From Lachnoclostridium sp. UBA2905 (GTDB lineage: Bacteria; Bacillota; Clostridia; Lachnospirales; Lachnospiraceae), in assembly GCA_002349525.1 (NCBI GenBank), contig DEDL01000007.1, positions 572 through 14,749 of the forward strand: DNA of 14,178 nt. The letters run 5' to 3'. The notes under the pieces were generated by a model. The model saw nothing but the letters and a program-made list of their open reading frames with translations, was not told where the DNA came from and made no database searches. Numbering within the stretch: position 1 is the stretch's first letter; each line of letters opens with the position of its first letter. Positions 5,924-13,002 of this stretch are shown piece by piece. The translations under genes were made by a program, and so were the position numbers.

Positions 5924-8254
5924 TTATCTTTTCGTCCACATACCTGCTACAAGTACACTCATATCATCCTTTGCCTGGTGATTGTTAAGCAAAAGCGCCT
6001 CTGCAAGAATTCTTTCTGCCATCTCCTGCGGATTGTCCGTACCAATATTTTCAACAATACCTTCAAGCCGCTTTCTGCCGGAATCACCCAGATAATTGTC
6101 TGTAATTCCATCACTCATCATAATAATATAATCTCCGTTTGAAAGGCGGCACATTTTTTCATCCGGAGCAATATCCGGCATCAGTCCAATAGGCATGGTA
6201 CTGCTTTCTATCACGCTTATTCCGTCCTTTCCCCTGATAAATGTTGGCGGTGCACCATATTTAATGCAGTTGCATTTTCCTGAATTAAGGTCAATAACCG
6301 CAAGATCAACCGTTACAAAATCGTCGCTTTTCTCCGAGTACAAAAGGCACGAATTGACAAGTCTTAAGGCTAACTCCTCCCCAAATCCGGCACTTATCAG
6401 TTCCTCTAAAAGCTCAATGGCCGTTTCACTCTCAGCACAGGCATTTTTTCCACTTCCCATACCATCAGTTATGGTGAGGATGACCTTTCCTCCCGGCAGT
6501 GTAATAAATGAATAGCTGTCCCCGGAAACCTGCTCAAGATTTTTTGTCTTTTTGGCAACCCCTGTTAAAACCGTGAATTTGACATCCTTAACAAAATTTA
6601 CGGCAGTATACTTAGCAGGAAGTGCATAGCCGTATTCTTCAGCCACGCACCAGCGTTCTCCCATTACATCACTTATGATATTGCTTATTTCCCTAAATGT
6701 GATACAGTCATTTTTCTTCGATTTCATTGTTATGCACAGAACAAGCCTGTCCCCCTTTTTCTCAATAAAACCAAGCTTTTTTATCTCCACTCCAAATGAG
6801 CTTATCATACTGTACAGTTCCTTTTCATTGTGGTCCGATACCCTGCGTATATCCGAAATCTCAAATTCGAGATTTCTCATAAGTCTGGATACATCACCCA
6901 TCTGTCTTGCAATGAGTCCTCTGTTCCAGGCAAATCTGTTTAACCAGCCCCTTGTTAAACGTGCAAGCTCCAGCTGGTGGTTGGCTTCATTCATAAAATC
7001 ATTAAGTCGTATACACTTGCCTGCAAATTCCGGTGGAATGGCATCCGCCCGAATTTTTGATTCATTTCCAAGGTTTGAAAACATGGCAGAAACATCCCTG
7101 TAGGTTTCATAATATTCTTTGTCAAAACATGTGCTGCATTTGGAACAGTCTGTACAAACACCCTTTGCAAGCTCATTTATAATACCCTGCTCGGTTATGG
7201 CACCATTAAAAACATCTGCATTAAGTTCCCTTTCATATAATGCCCCTATTTTTTCAAATGCATCCGAAAAATCCTTAAGCCGTATACTTGTCTGGGTCAT
7301 AATATTTTGTCTTACCAGTGCATCATCCTGGTCATCCCTATTATTTTCAACGGCAAAAACCTGGGATGGCAGGGCAAGAAAGCACAATATTGCCACCATA
7401 TAGGGTTTGAATTCATTTATATTAAAAAGCTCCTCCGGAAATACAAGGGCAAGACCTGCTCCTGCAACCGCAAACATAATTGCACTTAAAAGCTTTCCGC
7501 ATTCCCTTATCATACCAACTGCCGTTCCTACAAGACAACATAAGCCCACAAATGATACATTTCCCGTCATACATCCTATATAAACACCAGCTCCACATCC
7601 GGCAATTGCCCCTGCTGCTTCCCCATGAAAATAAGCCATATACAAAACCATCACATACATAATACATCTCGCTGCCGAAAAATATTCCTGCCAGGGCTCG
7701 AAAAATCCCAATACTACAAAAGTAGTAAGCATTACCAGACTTATAACCTGCTCTGTCTGAAGTCTGTAGGCAGGGATTCCAAAATGGATGACATTTTCCG
7801 CCTTATAAAGCAGGAACACCAGCACAGCCGCCAGAACTCCTTCTGCAAATGACATTGCAAAGCCCTTGTACACATTTAATATTCCCCCTGAAAATCCCAT
7901 TAAAAAGGTTACAAGACCTCCAAGACAGGCCATTTTTTCTCTGGACAGATACATTTTTCTTCTTACTGTCATCTTATCCACCACAGAAATACAGCAAAAA
8001 ATAAGCAGATACTTCACTGCCTCCACAAAGCCAAAATTCATCTGCGGAACAAGGCCGCAGGATAAAACGCCTGCGATTATGAAGTATATGACAGGATTTT
8101 TATTGCGCTTATTGGTAACAGCAAGAATATACAGGGCCACCGCCACCGGATTAATGGACATAAATGAGCCTCTTGCCGCGAAAAAATTAACAATACATTC
8201 AAACACTACAATCTTATTTACTCTGATAGATTTCACAATACCCCTCATTTCCAT
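5924..8254 (-). CDS. spoIIE: Stage II sporulation protein E, PP2C phosphatase
   Basis: SpoIIE dephosphorylates the anti-anti-sigma factor SpoIIAA at the polar septum, releasing sigma-F in the forespore, and also interacts with FtsZ. The 776-residue protein has an N-terminal membrane domain with about ten hydrophobic segments (roughly 15-300), a central region (300-570), and a C-terminal PP2C domain (about 575-776) with the metal-binding DGMGSG at 597-602, MSDGITDN at 713-720 (D715) and a final DD at 763-764. The central region holds CxxCxxCxxC at C367, C370, C373 and C376. The start is uncertain: ATG 8254 and ATG 8248 lack a good ribosome site, while AGGGG at 8245-8241 is 4 nt before an in-frame GTG at 8236. 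The choice changes at most six residues. It may be driven by the promoter at 8313-8281. Confidence 0.96.
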   Translation of the reverse strand: MEMRGIVKSIRVNKIVVFECIVNFFAARGSFMSINPVAVALYILAVTNKRNKNPVIYFIIAGVLSCGLVPQMNFGFVEAVKYLLIFCCISVVDKMTVRRKMYLSREKMACLGGLVTFLMGFSGGILNVYKGFAMSFAEGVLAAVLVFLLYKAENVIHFGIPAYRLQTEQVISLVMLTTFVVLGFFEPWQEYFSAARCIMYVMVLYMAYFHGEAAGAIAGCGAGVYIGCMTGNVSFVGLCCLVGTAVGMIRECGKLLSAIMFAVAGAGLALVFPEELFNINEFKPYMVAILCFLALPSQVFAVENNRDDQDDALVRQNIMTQTSIRLKDFSDAFEKIGALYERELNADVFNGAITEQGIINELAKGVCTDCSKCSTCFDKEYYETYRDVSAMFSNLGNESKIRADAIPPEFAGKCIRLNDFMNEANHQLELARLTRGWLNRFAWNRGLIARQMGDVSRLMRNLEFEISDIRRVSDHNEKELYSMISSFGVEIKKLGFIEKKGDRLVLCITMKSKKNDCITFREISNIISDVMGERWCVAEEYGYALPAKYTAVNFVKDVKFTVLTGVAKKTKNLEQVSGDSYSFITLPGGKVILTITDGMGSGKNACAESETAIELLEELISAGFGEELALRLVNSCLLYSEKSDDFVTVDLAVIDLNSGKCNCIKYGAPPTFIRGKDGISVIESSTMPIGLMPDIAPDEKMCRLSNGDYIIMMSDGITDNYLGDSGRKRLEGIVENIGTDNPQEMAERILAEALLLNNHQAKDDMSVLVAGMWTKR

Positions 8255-8280
8255 ATATTATTCGTTAAAGAATAGTGTAT

Positions 8281-8313
8281 AGTATAGCCATGTCCAAAAA
8301 AGAGTTTTGTAAA
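8281..8313 (-). promoter_or_regulatory. Candidate long-spacer (21 bp) promoter of spoIIE
   Basis: The -35 box is TTTACA (8313-8308, five of six). A 21-bp spacer is followed by -10 TATACT (8286-8281, five of six). The abnormal spacing matches what is known for the B. subtilis spoIIE and spoIIG promoters, where Spo0A~P lets sigma-A work on separated boxes. A TGTCAAC word (8345-8339), one base off the TGTCRAA form of a Spo0A box, lies 25 bp further upstream. The role is inferred by analogy. Confidence 0.4.
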
Positions 8314-8344
8314 ATTCTGTCATCTAAATATAAAACACGTTGAC

Positions 8345-8374
8345 AAAAAAAGACGGCAGCATAAAAACACTGTC
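8345..8374 (-). terminator. Possible weak terminator after divIC
   Basis: On the minus strand GACAGTG and the GCTGCCGTC segment can pair imperfectly (GAC/GTC, a mismatch, then G-C and wobble pairs). Seven T (8351-8345) follow. The stem is weak, so the T run is the main support. It lies about 55 bp past the divIC stop. Confidence 0.35.
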
Positions 8375-8429
8375 ATCTGATGTCTCCACCTGTAGTAAAA
8401 TACTTCAAGCTGTAATAAATCTATTCAGT

Positions 8430-8714
8430 TTACTCTCCATCTTCCGGTTCAAATACAATCTCATCAGGATATACAAGACCTAACTTATTCCTTGCAACGT
8501 CCTCTTTATATTCATCTGATTGTACATACCTTCCGTATTCTTCAATATCCTGCTTCTCATTCTGAGTGTCAGAAAGCTCCTGCTCATAGCGGGCTAACTC
8601 TTCCTTCAATGCACGGTCCTTATTGTCAAGACCAACCTTCTTAACAGATATTACGGCAAATAACAAGAGTACTGTAATAACCGTTATTCCTAATCCTGTT
8701 CTTCTTCTCTTCAT
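8430..8714 (-). CDS. divIC: Septum formation initiator, DivIC/FtsB family
   Basis: This is a small bitopic division protein that joins FtsL and FtsQ/DivIB at the septum. The 94 residues comprise a basic N-terminus (MKRRR), one membrane segment at about 7-24, and a coiled coil at about 32-62 rich in Glu, Lys and Leu. A C-terminal part with ARNKLGLVYPDE, the conserved end of DivIC/FtsB, completes it. The open frame extends to a GTG at 8723, but AGGTGA (8725-8720) lies 5 nt from ATG 8714, which I take as the start. Its place between yabQ and spoIIE is the standard Firmicutes position. It has its own promoter, which separates a vegetative gene from the upstream sporulation genes. Confidence 0.93.
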   Translation of the reverse strand: MKRRRTGLGITVITVLLLFAVISVKKVGLDNKDRALKEELARYEQELSDTQNEKQDIEEYGRYVQSDEYKEDVARNKLGLVYPDEIVFEPEDGE

Positions 8715-8757
8715 ATATATCACCTGACTTGAAAATATTATGCGTTACATAAGTTCT

Positions 8758-8786
8758 ATAATATACTACATTTGTGGTCTTTTCAA
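8758..8786 (-). promoter_or_regulatory. Sigma-A type promoter of divIC
   Basis: The -35 is TTGAAA (8786-8781, five of six), with a 17-bp spacer and -10 TATTAT (8763-8758, five of six). Predicted start near 8751, about 37 nt before the divIC ATG. It lies in the 124-bp gap after yabQ and gives divIC growth-phase expression independent of yabPQ. Confidence 0.75.
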
Positions 8787-8847
8787 GTGAAAATTGGAAA
8801 TTTTCTGAAAATATATTGCTATTATCTGATGATTCAGAACATACTCC

Positions 8848-9129
8848 TTATCCTGCTGCAATTCCTCTTCTACTAATATATACCACAGTAAGAATGCCGG
8901 CAAATAAACAGGTCAGGGCAAATCCCCTTATACATCCCTCATTTATCCGGTAAATAATATACACATATATAACAGCCGTAGCTTCCCAGAATATAAAATC
9001 CGATATAAAGTGAAATACTACTCCTGTCTTAAGCCATCTCCTGATTCGCCACATAATATAATACATAACTGCACACACTAAACCTGTAATATACGACACT
9101 GCTGCCATCTGAAGCTGATTAATAATCAT
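8848..9129 (-). CDS. yabQ: Spore cortex membrane protein YabQ
   Basis: YabQ is a membrane protein needed for spore cortex formation in B. subtilis. The 93-residue product starts with polar MIINQLQ and has about three hydrophobic segments (roughly 8-27, 38-60, 67-86), with basic residues (RIRRWLK) after the first and RR near the C-terminus. This fits the N-terminal membrane part of YabQ. It is shorter than the Bacillus protein, as is common in clostridial forms. Its ATG overlaps the yabP stop by four bases (ATGA), so the two are translationally coupled. The call rests on position between yabP and divIC plus topology, because little sequence is diagnostic. Confidence 0.85.
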   Translation of the reverse strand: MIINQLQMAAVSYITGLVCAVMYYIMWRIRRWLKTGVVFHFISDFIFWEATAVIYVYIIYRINEGCIRGFALTCLFAGILTVVYISRRGIAAG

Positions 9130-9515
9130 CCAAATAACCTGCCTATTATGCCACCTGGTGAAGGCGCCTCTTTCTGGTCTGCATATTCTATACCATCAAC
9201 CTTACCATCAATTATTACTTCACCCTTTTCAAGATTAAGTCTGTTCACATGAAGTCCATCACCTTTTATGGTAAGCATTCCCAAAGCAGTATCCATTATT
9301 ACAAGCTTCTCGTCAAATGATCTGACATCATTTACCCCTGTCAGATTAATATTCTTTCTTTCATCTATAAGCATCCTGTGCAGATTGCGCTCACCCAAAC
9401 CGCCAACATTACTGCTTTGTCCGTCACGATTCACGCCCTGCCTGCCAATATTACCCTGCCTGTTATTGTCACGTTCTGCATATAATTTACGGCTGTTTTC
9501 ACTGCTATATGCCAT
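9126..9515 (-). CDS. yabP: Sporulation protein YabP (YabP/YqfC family)
   Basis: The core at about residues 46-112 (MLIDERKNINLTGVNDV, then FDEKLVIMDTALGMLTIKGDGLHV and LNLEKGEVIIDGKVDGIEY) is the YabP/YqfC beta-rich domain. In B. subtilis YabP acts with YabQ in cortex assembly in the mother cell. At 129 residues the protein is longer than usual. The first 45 residues are a polar low-complexity tail with repeated RQGN/RQGVNRDGQ words and the last 15 are Pro/Gly-rich. The ATG at 9515 has GGAG at 9526-9523, 7 nt upstream, so the tail is probably translated. The gene lies directly after a 30-bp repeat array and overlaps yabQ. Confidence 0.93.
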   Translation of the reverse strand: MAYSSENSRKLYAERDNNRQGNIGRQGVNRDGQSSNVGGLGERNLHRMLIDERKNINLTGVNDVRSFDEKLVIMDTALGMLTIKGDGLHVNRLNLEKGEVIIDGKVDGIEYADQKEAPSPGGIIGRLFG

Positions 9516-9540
9516 AAGCCTGCTCCGTTCTCTTATATAC

Positions 9541-9736
9541 GGTTCATTTCAATATATGCAGCTTCAAACAATAGTATTACTTAATATACAGACACCGGCA
9601 ACAATATCACCTGATATGCAGACCCAAACAATAGCGTTACCTGATATGCAGATATGAACAACAATATCACCTAACATGCAGACCCAAACAACAGCATTAC
9701 CTGATATGCAGATATGAACAATAATATCACTTAAGC
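9541..9736. repeat. 30-bp tandem repeat array filling the rqcP-yabP gap
   Basis: About 6.5 uninterrupted 30-bp units run from 9541 to the rqcP stop, in register at 9541, 9571, 9601, 9631, 9661, 9691 and 9721. Units alternate between two types ending GACCCAAACA and GATATGAACA, giving a 60-bp higher-order unit. Copies 9601-9660 and 9661-9720 differ at only 4 of 60 positions, while the outer units are more diverged. Most units contain CTGATATGCAGA. At the type boundary AATATCACCTGATAT is an imperfect palindrome able to form a small AUAUC/GAUAU hairpin in RNA. No open frame passes through all units. Confidence 0.9.
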
Positions 9737-9976
9737 CTACAGGTACTTGTATAATTCCTTTGCTTCTTCCTTATTGTAGGTTTCCTGAACGCTTAACACT
9801 TCAACCTTAACGCTTTTATCTCCAAATGCGATTTCAATTACGTCTCCCGGTTTAATATCTACAGATGCCTTGGCAACCTTACCATTCACCATAACTCTTC
9901 CCGCGTCACAGGCCTCGTTGGCAACCGGTCTTCTTTTGATAATACGTGAAACCTTAAGATATTTATCTAATCTCAT
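9737..9976 (-). CDS. rqcP: RqcP / HslR-like S4-domain RNA-binding protein
   Basis: The 79-residue product is a single S4 domain: MRLDKYLKVSRIIKRRPVAN at the N-terminus, then CDAGRVMVNGKVAKAS (about 23-38) and the beta strand DVIEIAFG. In B. subtilis RqcP (formerly YabO) binds the 50S subunit with RqcH and supports C-terminal alanine tailing of stalled nascent chains. HslR paralogues in other bacteria act similarly. The frame extends to GTG 9982, but AGGAG (9988-9984) is 7 nt from ATG 9976, and MRLDK is the family N-terminus, so 9976 is chosen. The ribosome site starts 2 bp after the HU terminator T run, leaving no room for a separate promoter there. It precedes yabP, as in Bacillus. Confidence 0.94.
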   Translation of the reverse strand: MRLDKYLKVSRIIKRRPVANEACDAGRVMVNGKVAKASVDIKPGDVIEIAFGDKSVKVEVLSVQETYNKEEAKELYKYL

Positions 9977-9989
9977 ATACACTCTCCTT

Positions 9990-10026
9990 AAAAAAAGACA
10001 GAAACAACTTTCGCTGCTCCTGTCTT
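9990..10026 (-). terminator. Strong intrinsic terminator of the HU gene
   Basis: On the minus strand a 14-bp stem (10026-10013 with 10008-9995, several G-U pairs) closes a GAAA tetraloop and is followed by TTTTT (9994-9990). It lies 30 bp past the HU stop and immediately before the rqcP Shine-Dalgarno site, so it also acts as a barrier or attenuator in front of rqcP. Confidence 0.85.
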
Positions 10027-10055
10027 ATATTTGCGTAAATAATTATCAGTATTAA

Positions 10056-10331
10056 TTACTTATTAACTTCATCCTTAAGAGCTTTTCCAGCTTTGAACTT
10101 AGGTGCCTTTGATGCAGGAATCTGCATTGCTTCTCCGTTTGCAGGATTTCTTCCTTCTCTTGCTGCTCTTTCAGCAACCTCGAATGTACCAAATCCAACT
10201 AACTGAACTTTCTCACCTTTCTTTAATTCATCTGTTACAACATCAACAAATGCCTTTAATGCCTTCTCAGCATCTTTTTTTGTTAATTCAGCCTGCTCTG
10301 CGATTGCAGCAACTAACTCTGTCTTATTCAT
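10056..10331 (-). CDS. hup: HU family DNA-binding protein
   Basis: HU is a small nucleoid protein that bends and compacts DNA as a dimer. The 91-residue product starts MNKTELVAAIAE, has the helical dimerisation half (1-40), the GFGTFEVAERAAREGRNPANG segment (about 47-67) that leads into the DNA-binding arm with its apical Pro, and a C-terminal helix (FKAGKALKDEV). Length and motifs are standard. GAGGAGGA (10348-10341) lies 9 nt before the ATG. It has its own near-consensus promoter and a strong terminator, consistent with a highly expressed single-gene unit. A HU gene just upstream of the S4-domain gene is common in clostridia. Confidence 0.97.
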   Translation of the reverse strand: MNKTELVAAIAEQAELTKKDAEKALKAFVDVVTDELKKGEKVQLVGFGTFEVAERAAREGRNPANGEAMQIPASKAPKFKAGKALKDEVNK

Positions 10332-10391
10332 AAAAATTATTCCTCCTCGAAAAAATTATTTTCATTGTTTCTCTACAATGCTATAGTTCTA

Positions 10392-10420
10392 TTTATACCT
10401 TTAAAACGCCCATTTGTCAA
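10392..10420 (-). promoter_or_regulatory. Strong sigma-A type promoter of the HU gene
   Basis: -35 TTGACA (10420-10415, perfect), 17-bp spacer, -10 TATAAA (10397-10392, five of six). Predicted start near 10385, giving a leader of about 54 nt with a small CATTGT/ACAATG hairpin before the ribosome site. Confidence 0.88.
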
Positions 10421-10509
10421 GCTATTTTACGTTGTTTACCTCAAATTTAAGGATATATTCTTACCATTTTCCAAAGGAATTCACAGGCAATCAGAAATAT
10501 CACTGGTAA

Positions 10510-11004
10510 TTATCGATTATCCACTTTTTCAGGATACATATCATGCTCCGAAAGACGTTTCCAGGCAACATCTTCCCATTTTGTTCCTGGCTTTCCGTAA
10601 TTGCAATATGGATCTATGGAAATTCCTCCACGTGGAGTAAACTTTCCCCAGACTTCAATGTATTTTGGTTCCATAAGCTTGATAAGATCCTTCATAATAA
10701 CGTTAACACAGTCCTCATGAAAATCCCCATGATTTCTGAAGCTGAAAAGATAAAGCTTAAGTGATTTACTCTCAACCATTTTTACATCTGGCACATAAGA
10801 TATGGTAATTGTAGCAAAATCCGGCTGTCCTGTTATAGGACAAAGACTTGTGAATTCCGGACAGTTAAACTTTACAAAATAATCATTATCCGGATGCTTG
10901 TTAACAAACGTTTCAAGCATTTCAGGTGCATAATTATCCGGGTAAACATTCTTTTTATTGCCAAGGAGTGAAATATCTCCCATTTCATTTTTTTCTCTGC
11001 TCAT
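10510..11004 (-). CDS. queF: NADPH-dependent preQ0 reductase QueF
   Basis: QueF reduces the nitrile of 7-cyano-7-deazaguanine (preQ0) to the aminomethyl group of preQ1, the last step before insertion into tRNA. The 164-residue protein is the short unimodular type: catalytic C55 in FTSLCPITGQPDF, D62, the QueF motif ESKSLKLY at 78-85, and H96/E97 in FHEDC. AGGAG (11014-11010) is 5 nt before ATG 11004. It is the last gene of the que operon, 46 bp after queC. No strong terminator follows, so some transcription may run towards HU. Confidence 0.97.
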   Translation of the reverse strand: MSREKNEMGDISLLGNKKNVYPDNYAPEMLETFVNKHPDNDYFVKFNCPEFTSLCPITGQPDFATITISYVPDVKMVESKSLKLYLFSFRNHGDFHEDCVNVIMKDLIKLMEPKYIEVWGKFTPRGGISIDPYCNYGKPGTKWEDVAWKRLSEHDMYPEKVDNR

Positions 11005-11050
11005 AATAACTCCTTTCCATCATTCGTAATGTATTTCCTGCTTCATGTTC

Positions 11051-11731
11051 CTATTTCATCAGAGGGTCCCTTACTCCATTTGCCTCAAATGCCTTAATTC
11101 TGTCAATACATGTTCCACATACACCACAAGGTTTGTCATGCCCCTCATAGCAGCTCCATGTAAGCTCATATGGTACATTAAGCTCAAGTCCCATCTTCAC
11201 AATATCCTTCTTGGTAAGGTTAACAAATGGTGCCTCAATTTTAACCTGATTACCACTTCCAATATATATTGCATCATTCATTGACTTATTAAATGAATCG
11301 CTGCAGTCAGGATATGCATTACCGGCAGCATCATCACTATGTGCTCCGTAATATATAAGACTGCATTCCTTTGAGAGGGCAATACTGGCTGCTGTTGCAA
11401 GAAAGAGACCATTTCTGAAAGGAACATAGGTTGACACAGGAGTTCCCCCGGTTTTCTCTAACTGTTTTGCATAAGATTCCTCAGGAATCTCCTCCGTTGA
11501 ATGGGATAAAAGGGAACAGTTGCTGTCCTTAAATATAATAGACAGGTCAAGTTCTGTATAATCCACACCATAATAATCAGTAACTGCTCTTGCAGACTGC
11601 AATTCCTTATCATGCTTCTGTCCATAAAACATAGACAGTGCACTTACATTCTCACTACCATATTTATTAACTGCCATTGCAAGGCAGGTTGTGCTGTCAA
11701 GACCACCGCTTACAAGTACAAGTACTCTCAT
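11051..11731 (-). CDS. queC: 7-cyano-7-deazaguanine synthase QueC
   Basis: QueC converts 7-carboxy-7-deazaguanine to preQ0 using ATP and ammonia. The 226-residue protein has the PP-loop SGGLDSTT at residues 8-15 and a C-terminal zinc site at C194, C202, C205 and C208 (SCYEGHDKPCGVCGTC). The frame extends to a TTG at 11740, but AAAGGA (11746-11741) suits the ATG at 11731, and family members begin directly with the beta strand before the P-loop. It sits 34 bp after folE and 46 bp before queF, transcribed with both. Confidence 0.97.
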   Translation of the reverse strand: MRVLVLVSGGLDSTTCLAMAVNKYGSENVSALSMFYGQKHDKELQSARAVTDYYGVDYTELDLSIIFKDSNCSLLSHSTEEIPEESYAKQLEKTGGTPVSTYVPFRNGLFLATAASIALSKECSLIYYGAHSDDAAGNAYPDCSDSFNKSMNDAIYIGSGNQVKIEAPFVNLTKKDIVKMGLELNVPYELTWSCYEGHDKPCGVCGTCIDRIKAFEANGVRDPLMK

Positions 11732-11765
11732 ATTATTCAATCCTTTCCGTATAAAATTACCAGCC

Positions 11766-12332
11766 TTATTCTACAACGTCCTTACGCAGGGCCATATCTG
11801 TTTTGAATTTTCCATACCAGTGCTTAGTTACGGTCTTTGCCTGGGTATTTCTGATTCCTCTGGCTGTCATACAGCTGTGGGTTGCCTGTATAATGACAGC
11901 AACATCATCACTTTTTGTGGCAAGGCTTATAACCTCTGCTATATCTGATCCAATTCTCTCCTGCAGCTGAAGACGTTTTGTAACCATATCCACAATACGG
12001 ACAATTTTACTTAATCCTATTACTCTGTCCTTTGGAATGTAGGCAACTGTAATCTTCATATCATACATAAGTGCCATATGATGCTCACAATAACTGAATG
12101 CATCTATATCCTTAACGATAACAATATCGCTGCCCGAATCATCTGGTGCCTCAAAGGTTTTACCAAACATCTCTGCTATCTCTTCATTGGAATAATTAAT
12201 TCCCTCAAACACCTCAGAATACATGTGCGCAACTCTTTTTGGTGTTTCAACGAGTCCTTCCCTGTCAGGGTCTTCTCCCAGAGCAATCAGAATTCCTCTA
12301 ACGTGCTCCTTTATTGCTTCTTCATCTATCAT
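11766..12332 (-). CDS. folE: GTP cyclohydrolase I, FolE type
   Basis: FolE opens GTP to 7,8-dihydroneopterin triphosphate, the shared precursor of folates and queuosine. The 188-residue protein has the zinc ligands C82 and H85 in SYCEHH and C154 in THSCMTARG, with the substrate-pocket segments around 65-75 and 100-120. This is the zinc-dependent IA type, not FolE2. The ATG at 12332 has GGGAG (12343-12339) 6 nt upstream, lying over the end of queE, whose stop is 1 bp away. Its place between queE and queC indicates a supply role for queuosine. Because the operon appears to be riboswitch-controlled, folate supply would be affected too unless there is another folE. Confidence 0.97.
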   Translation of the reverse strand: MIDEEAIKEHVRGILIALGEDPDREGLVETPKRVAHMYSEVFEGINYSNEEIAEMFGKTFEAPDDSGSDIVIVKDIDAFSYCEHHMALMYDMKITVAYIPKDRVIGLSKIVRIVDMVTKRLQLQERIGSDIAEVISLATKSDDVAVIIQATHSCMTARGIRNTQAKTVTKHWYGKFKTDMALRKDVVE

Positions 12333-12333
12333 G

Positions 12334-13002
12334 TTAAACTCCCTTCTGATTCGGATCCCATATGAACTTATGCATCTGAAGCTGCATCTTAACCGAATTC
12401 AATTTGTTATCTATCATATATTCAACAATGGTTACCGGCTCAATCTCTCCAAAAACCGGGCTTATAAATACATTTGTCTTATTTGCAAGATTATACTTCT
12501 CTACGATTTCTTTCATGGTATCAAGATCATCTTTTCCTGCTGCTACGAACTTAACCGTATCATTTTTATCAACAGCCTCAAAATCAGGCATAAACATCTT
12601 GTCTTCCATACCCGAATAAGGAAGCTTGTAATCAAGAGTAAATGAAATGTTTCCAGCTATACTCTTGTAGCTTCTTATGTCAACACTTCCATTAGTCTCA
12701 ATCTCTATAAATATATCAGGTAGTGCAGACAGCTTTTTAAGAAGAATATCCATATTATCTCTTAAAAGCGGCTCGCCACCTGTAAGTGTAACATTATGAA
12801 CTCCTGTTTCCTTAACATAAGTCACAATATCATCCTCAGTCATTATATCATATGGGCAGTCCGGACTTGATGCCCATAATGTATCGCAGTAGCTGCATCT
12901 CAAATTACAGCCAAAAAATCTGATAAATACTGCCAGAGTTCCGGCCTTCATGCCTTCACCATTAATACTGACAAACTTTTCAACCACCTTATATTCAGCC
13001 AT
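12334..13002 (-). CDS. queE: 7-carboxy-7-deazaguanine synthase QueE (radical SAM)
   Basis: QueE uses SAM and a 4Fe-4S cluster to contract 6-carboxy-tetrahydropterin into 7-carboxy-7-deazaguanine. The 222-residue protein has SINGEG near 12-17, the canonical cluster motif CxxxCxxC at C32, C36 and C39 (GCNLRCSYCD), and the SAM-binding TLTGGEPLL near 73-81. An upstream Met in the open frame is not used in my call. GGAGGA at 13016-13011 lies 8 nt before ATG 13002, and MAEYKVVEKF is the family-like N-terminus. The ATG overlaps the last 8 bases of queD, which indicates translational coupling. Confidence 0.96.
   Translation of the reverse strand: MAEYKVVEKFVSINGEGMKAGTLAVFIRFFGCNLRCSYCDTLWASSPDCPYDIMTEDDIVTYVKETGVHNVTLTGGEPLLRDNMDILLKKLSALPDIFIEIETNGSVDIRSYKSIAGNISFTLDYKLPYSGMEDKMFMPDFEAVDKNDTVKFVAAGKDDLDTMKEIVEKYNLANKTNVFISPVFGEIEPVTIVEYMIDNKLNSVKMQLQMHKFIWDPNQKGV

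Noticed and set aside
9516..9570. Sigma-E promoter for yabP (GCATATATT with a CGTATATAAG-like -10)
   Set aside because: The -35-like word is fair but the -10 matches the CATACAAT consensus at only about half the positions, and similar words recur in every repeat unit. Not strong enough to list.
9541..9736. CRISPR array
   Set aside because: The 30-bp units are contiguous with no unique spacers, alternate in type, and no cas genes are near. It is a tandem repeat.
10461..10509. Terminator of the que operon after queF (TTACCA/TGGTAA)
   Set aside because: Only a 6-bp AT-leaning outer stem with a long loop and no T run, so it was not listed.
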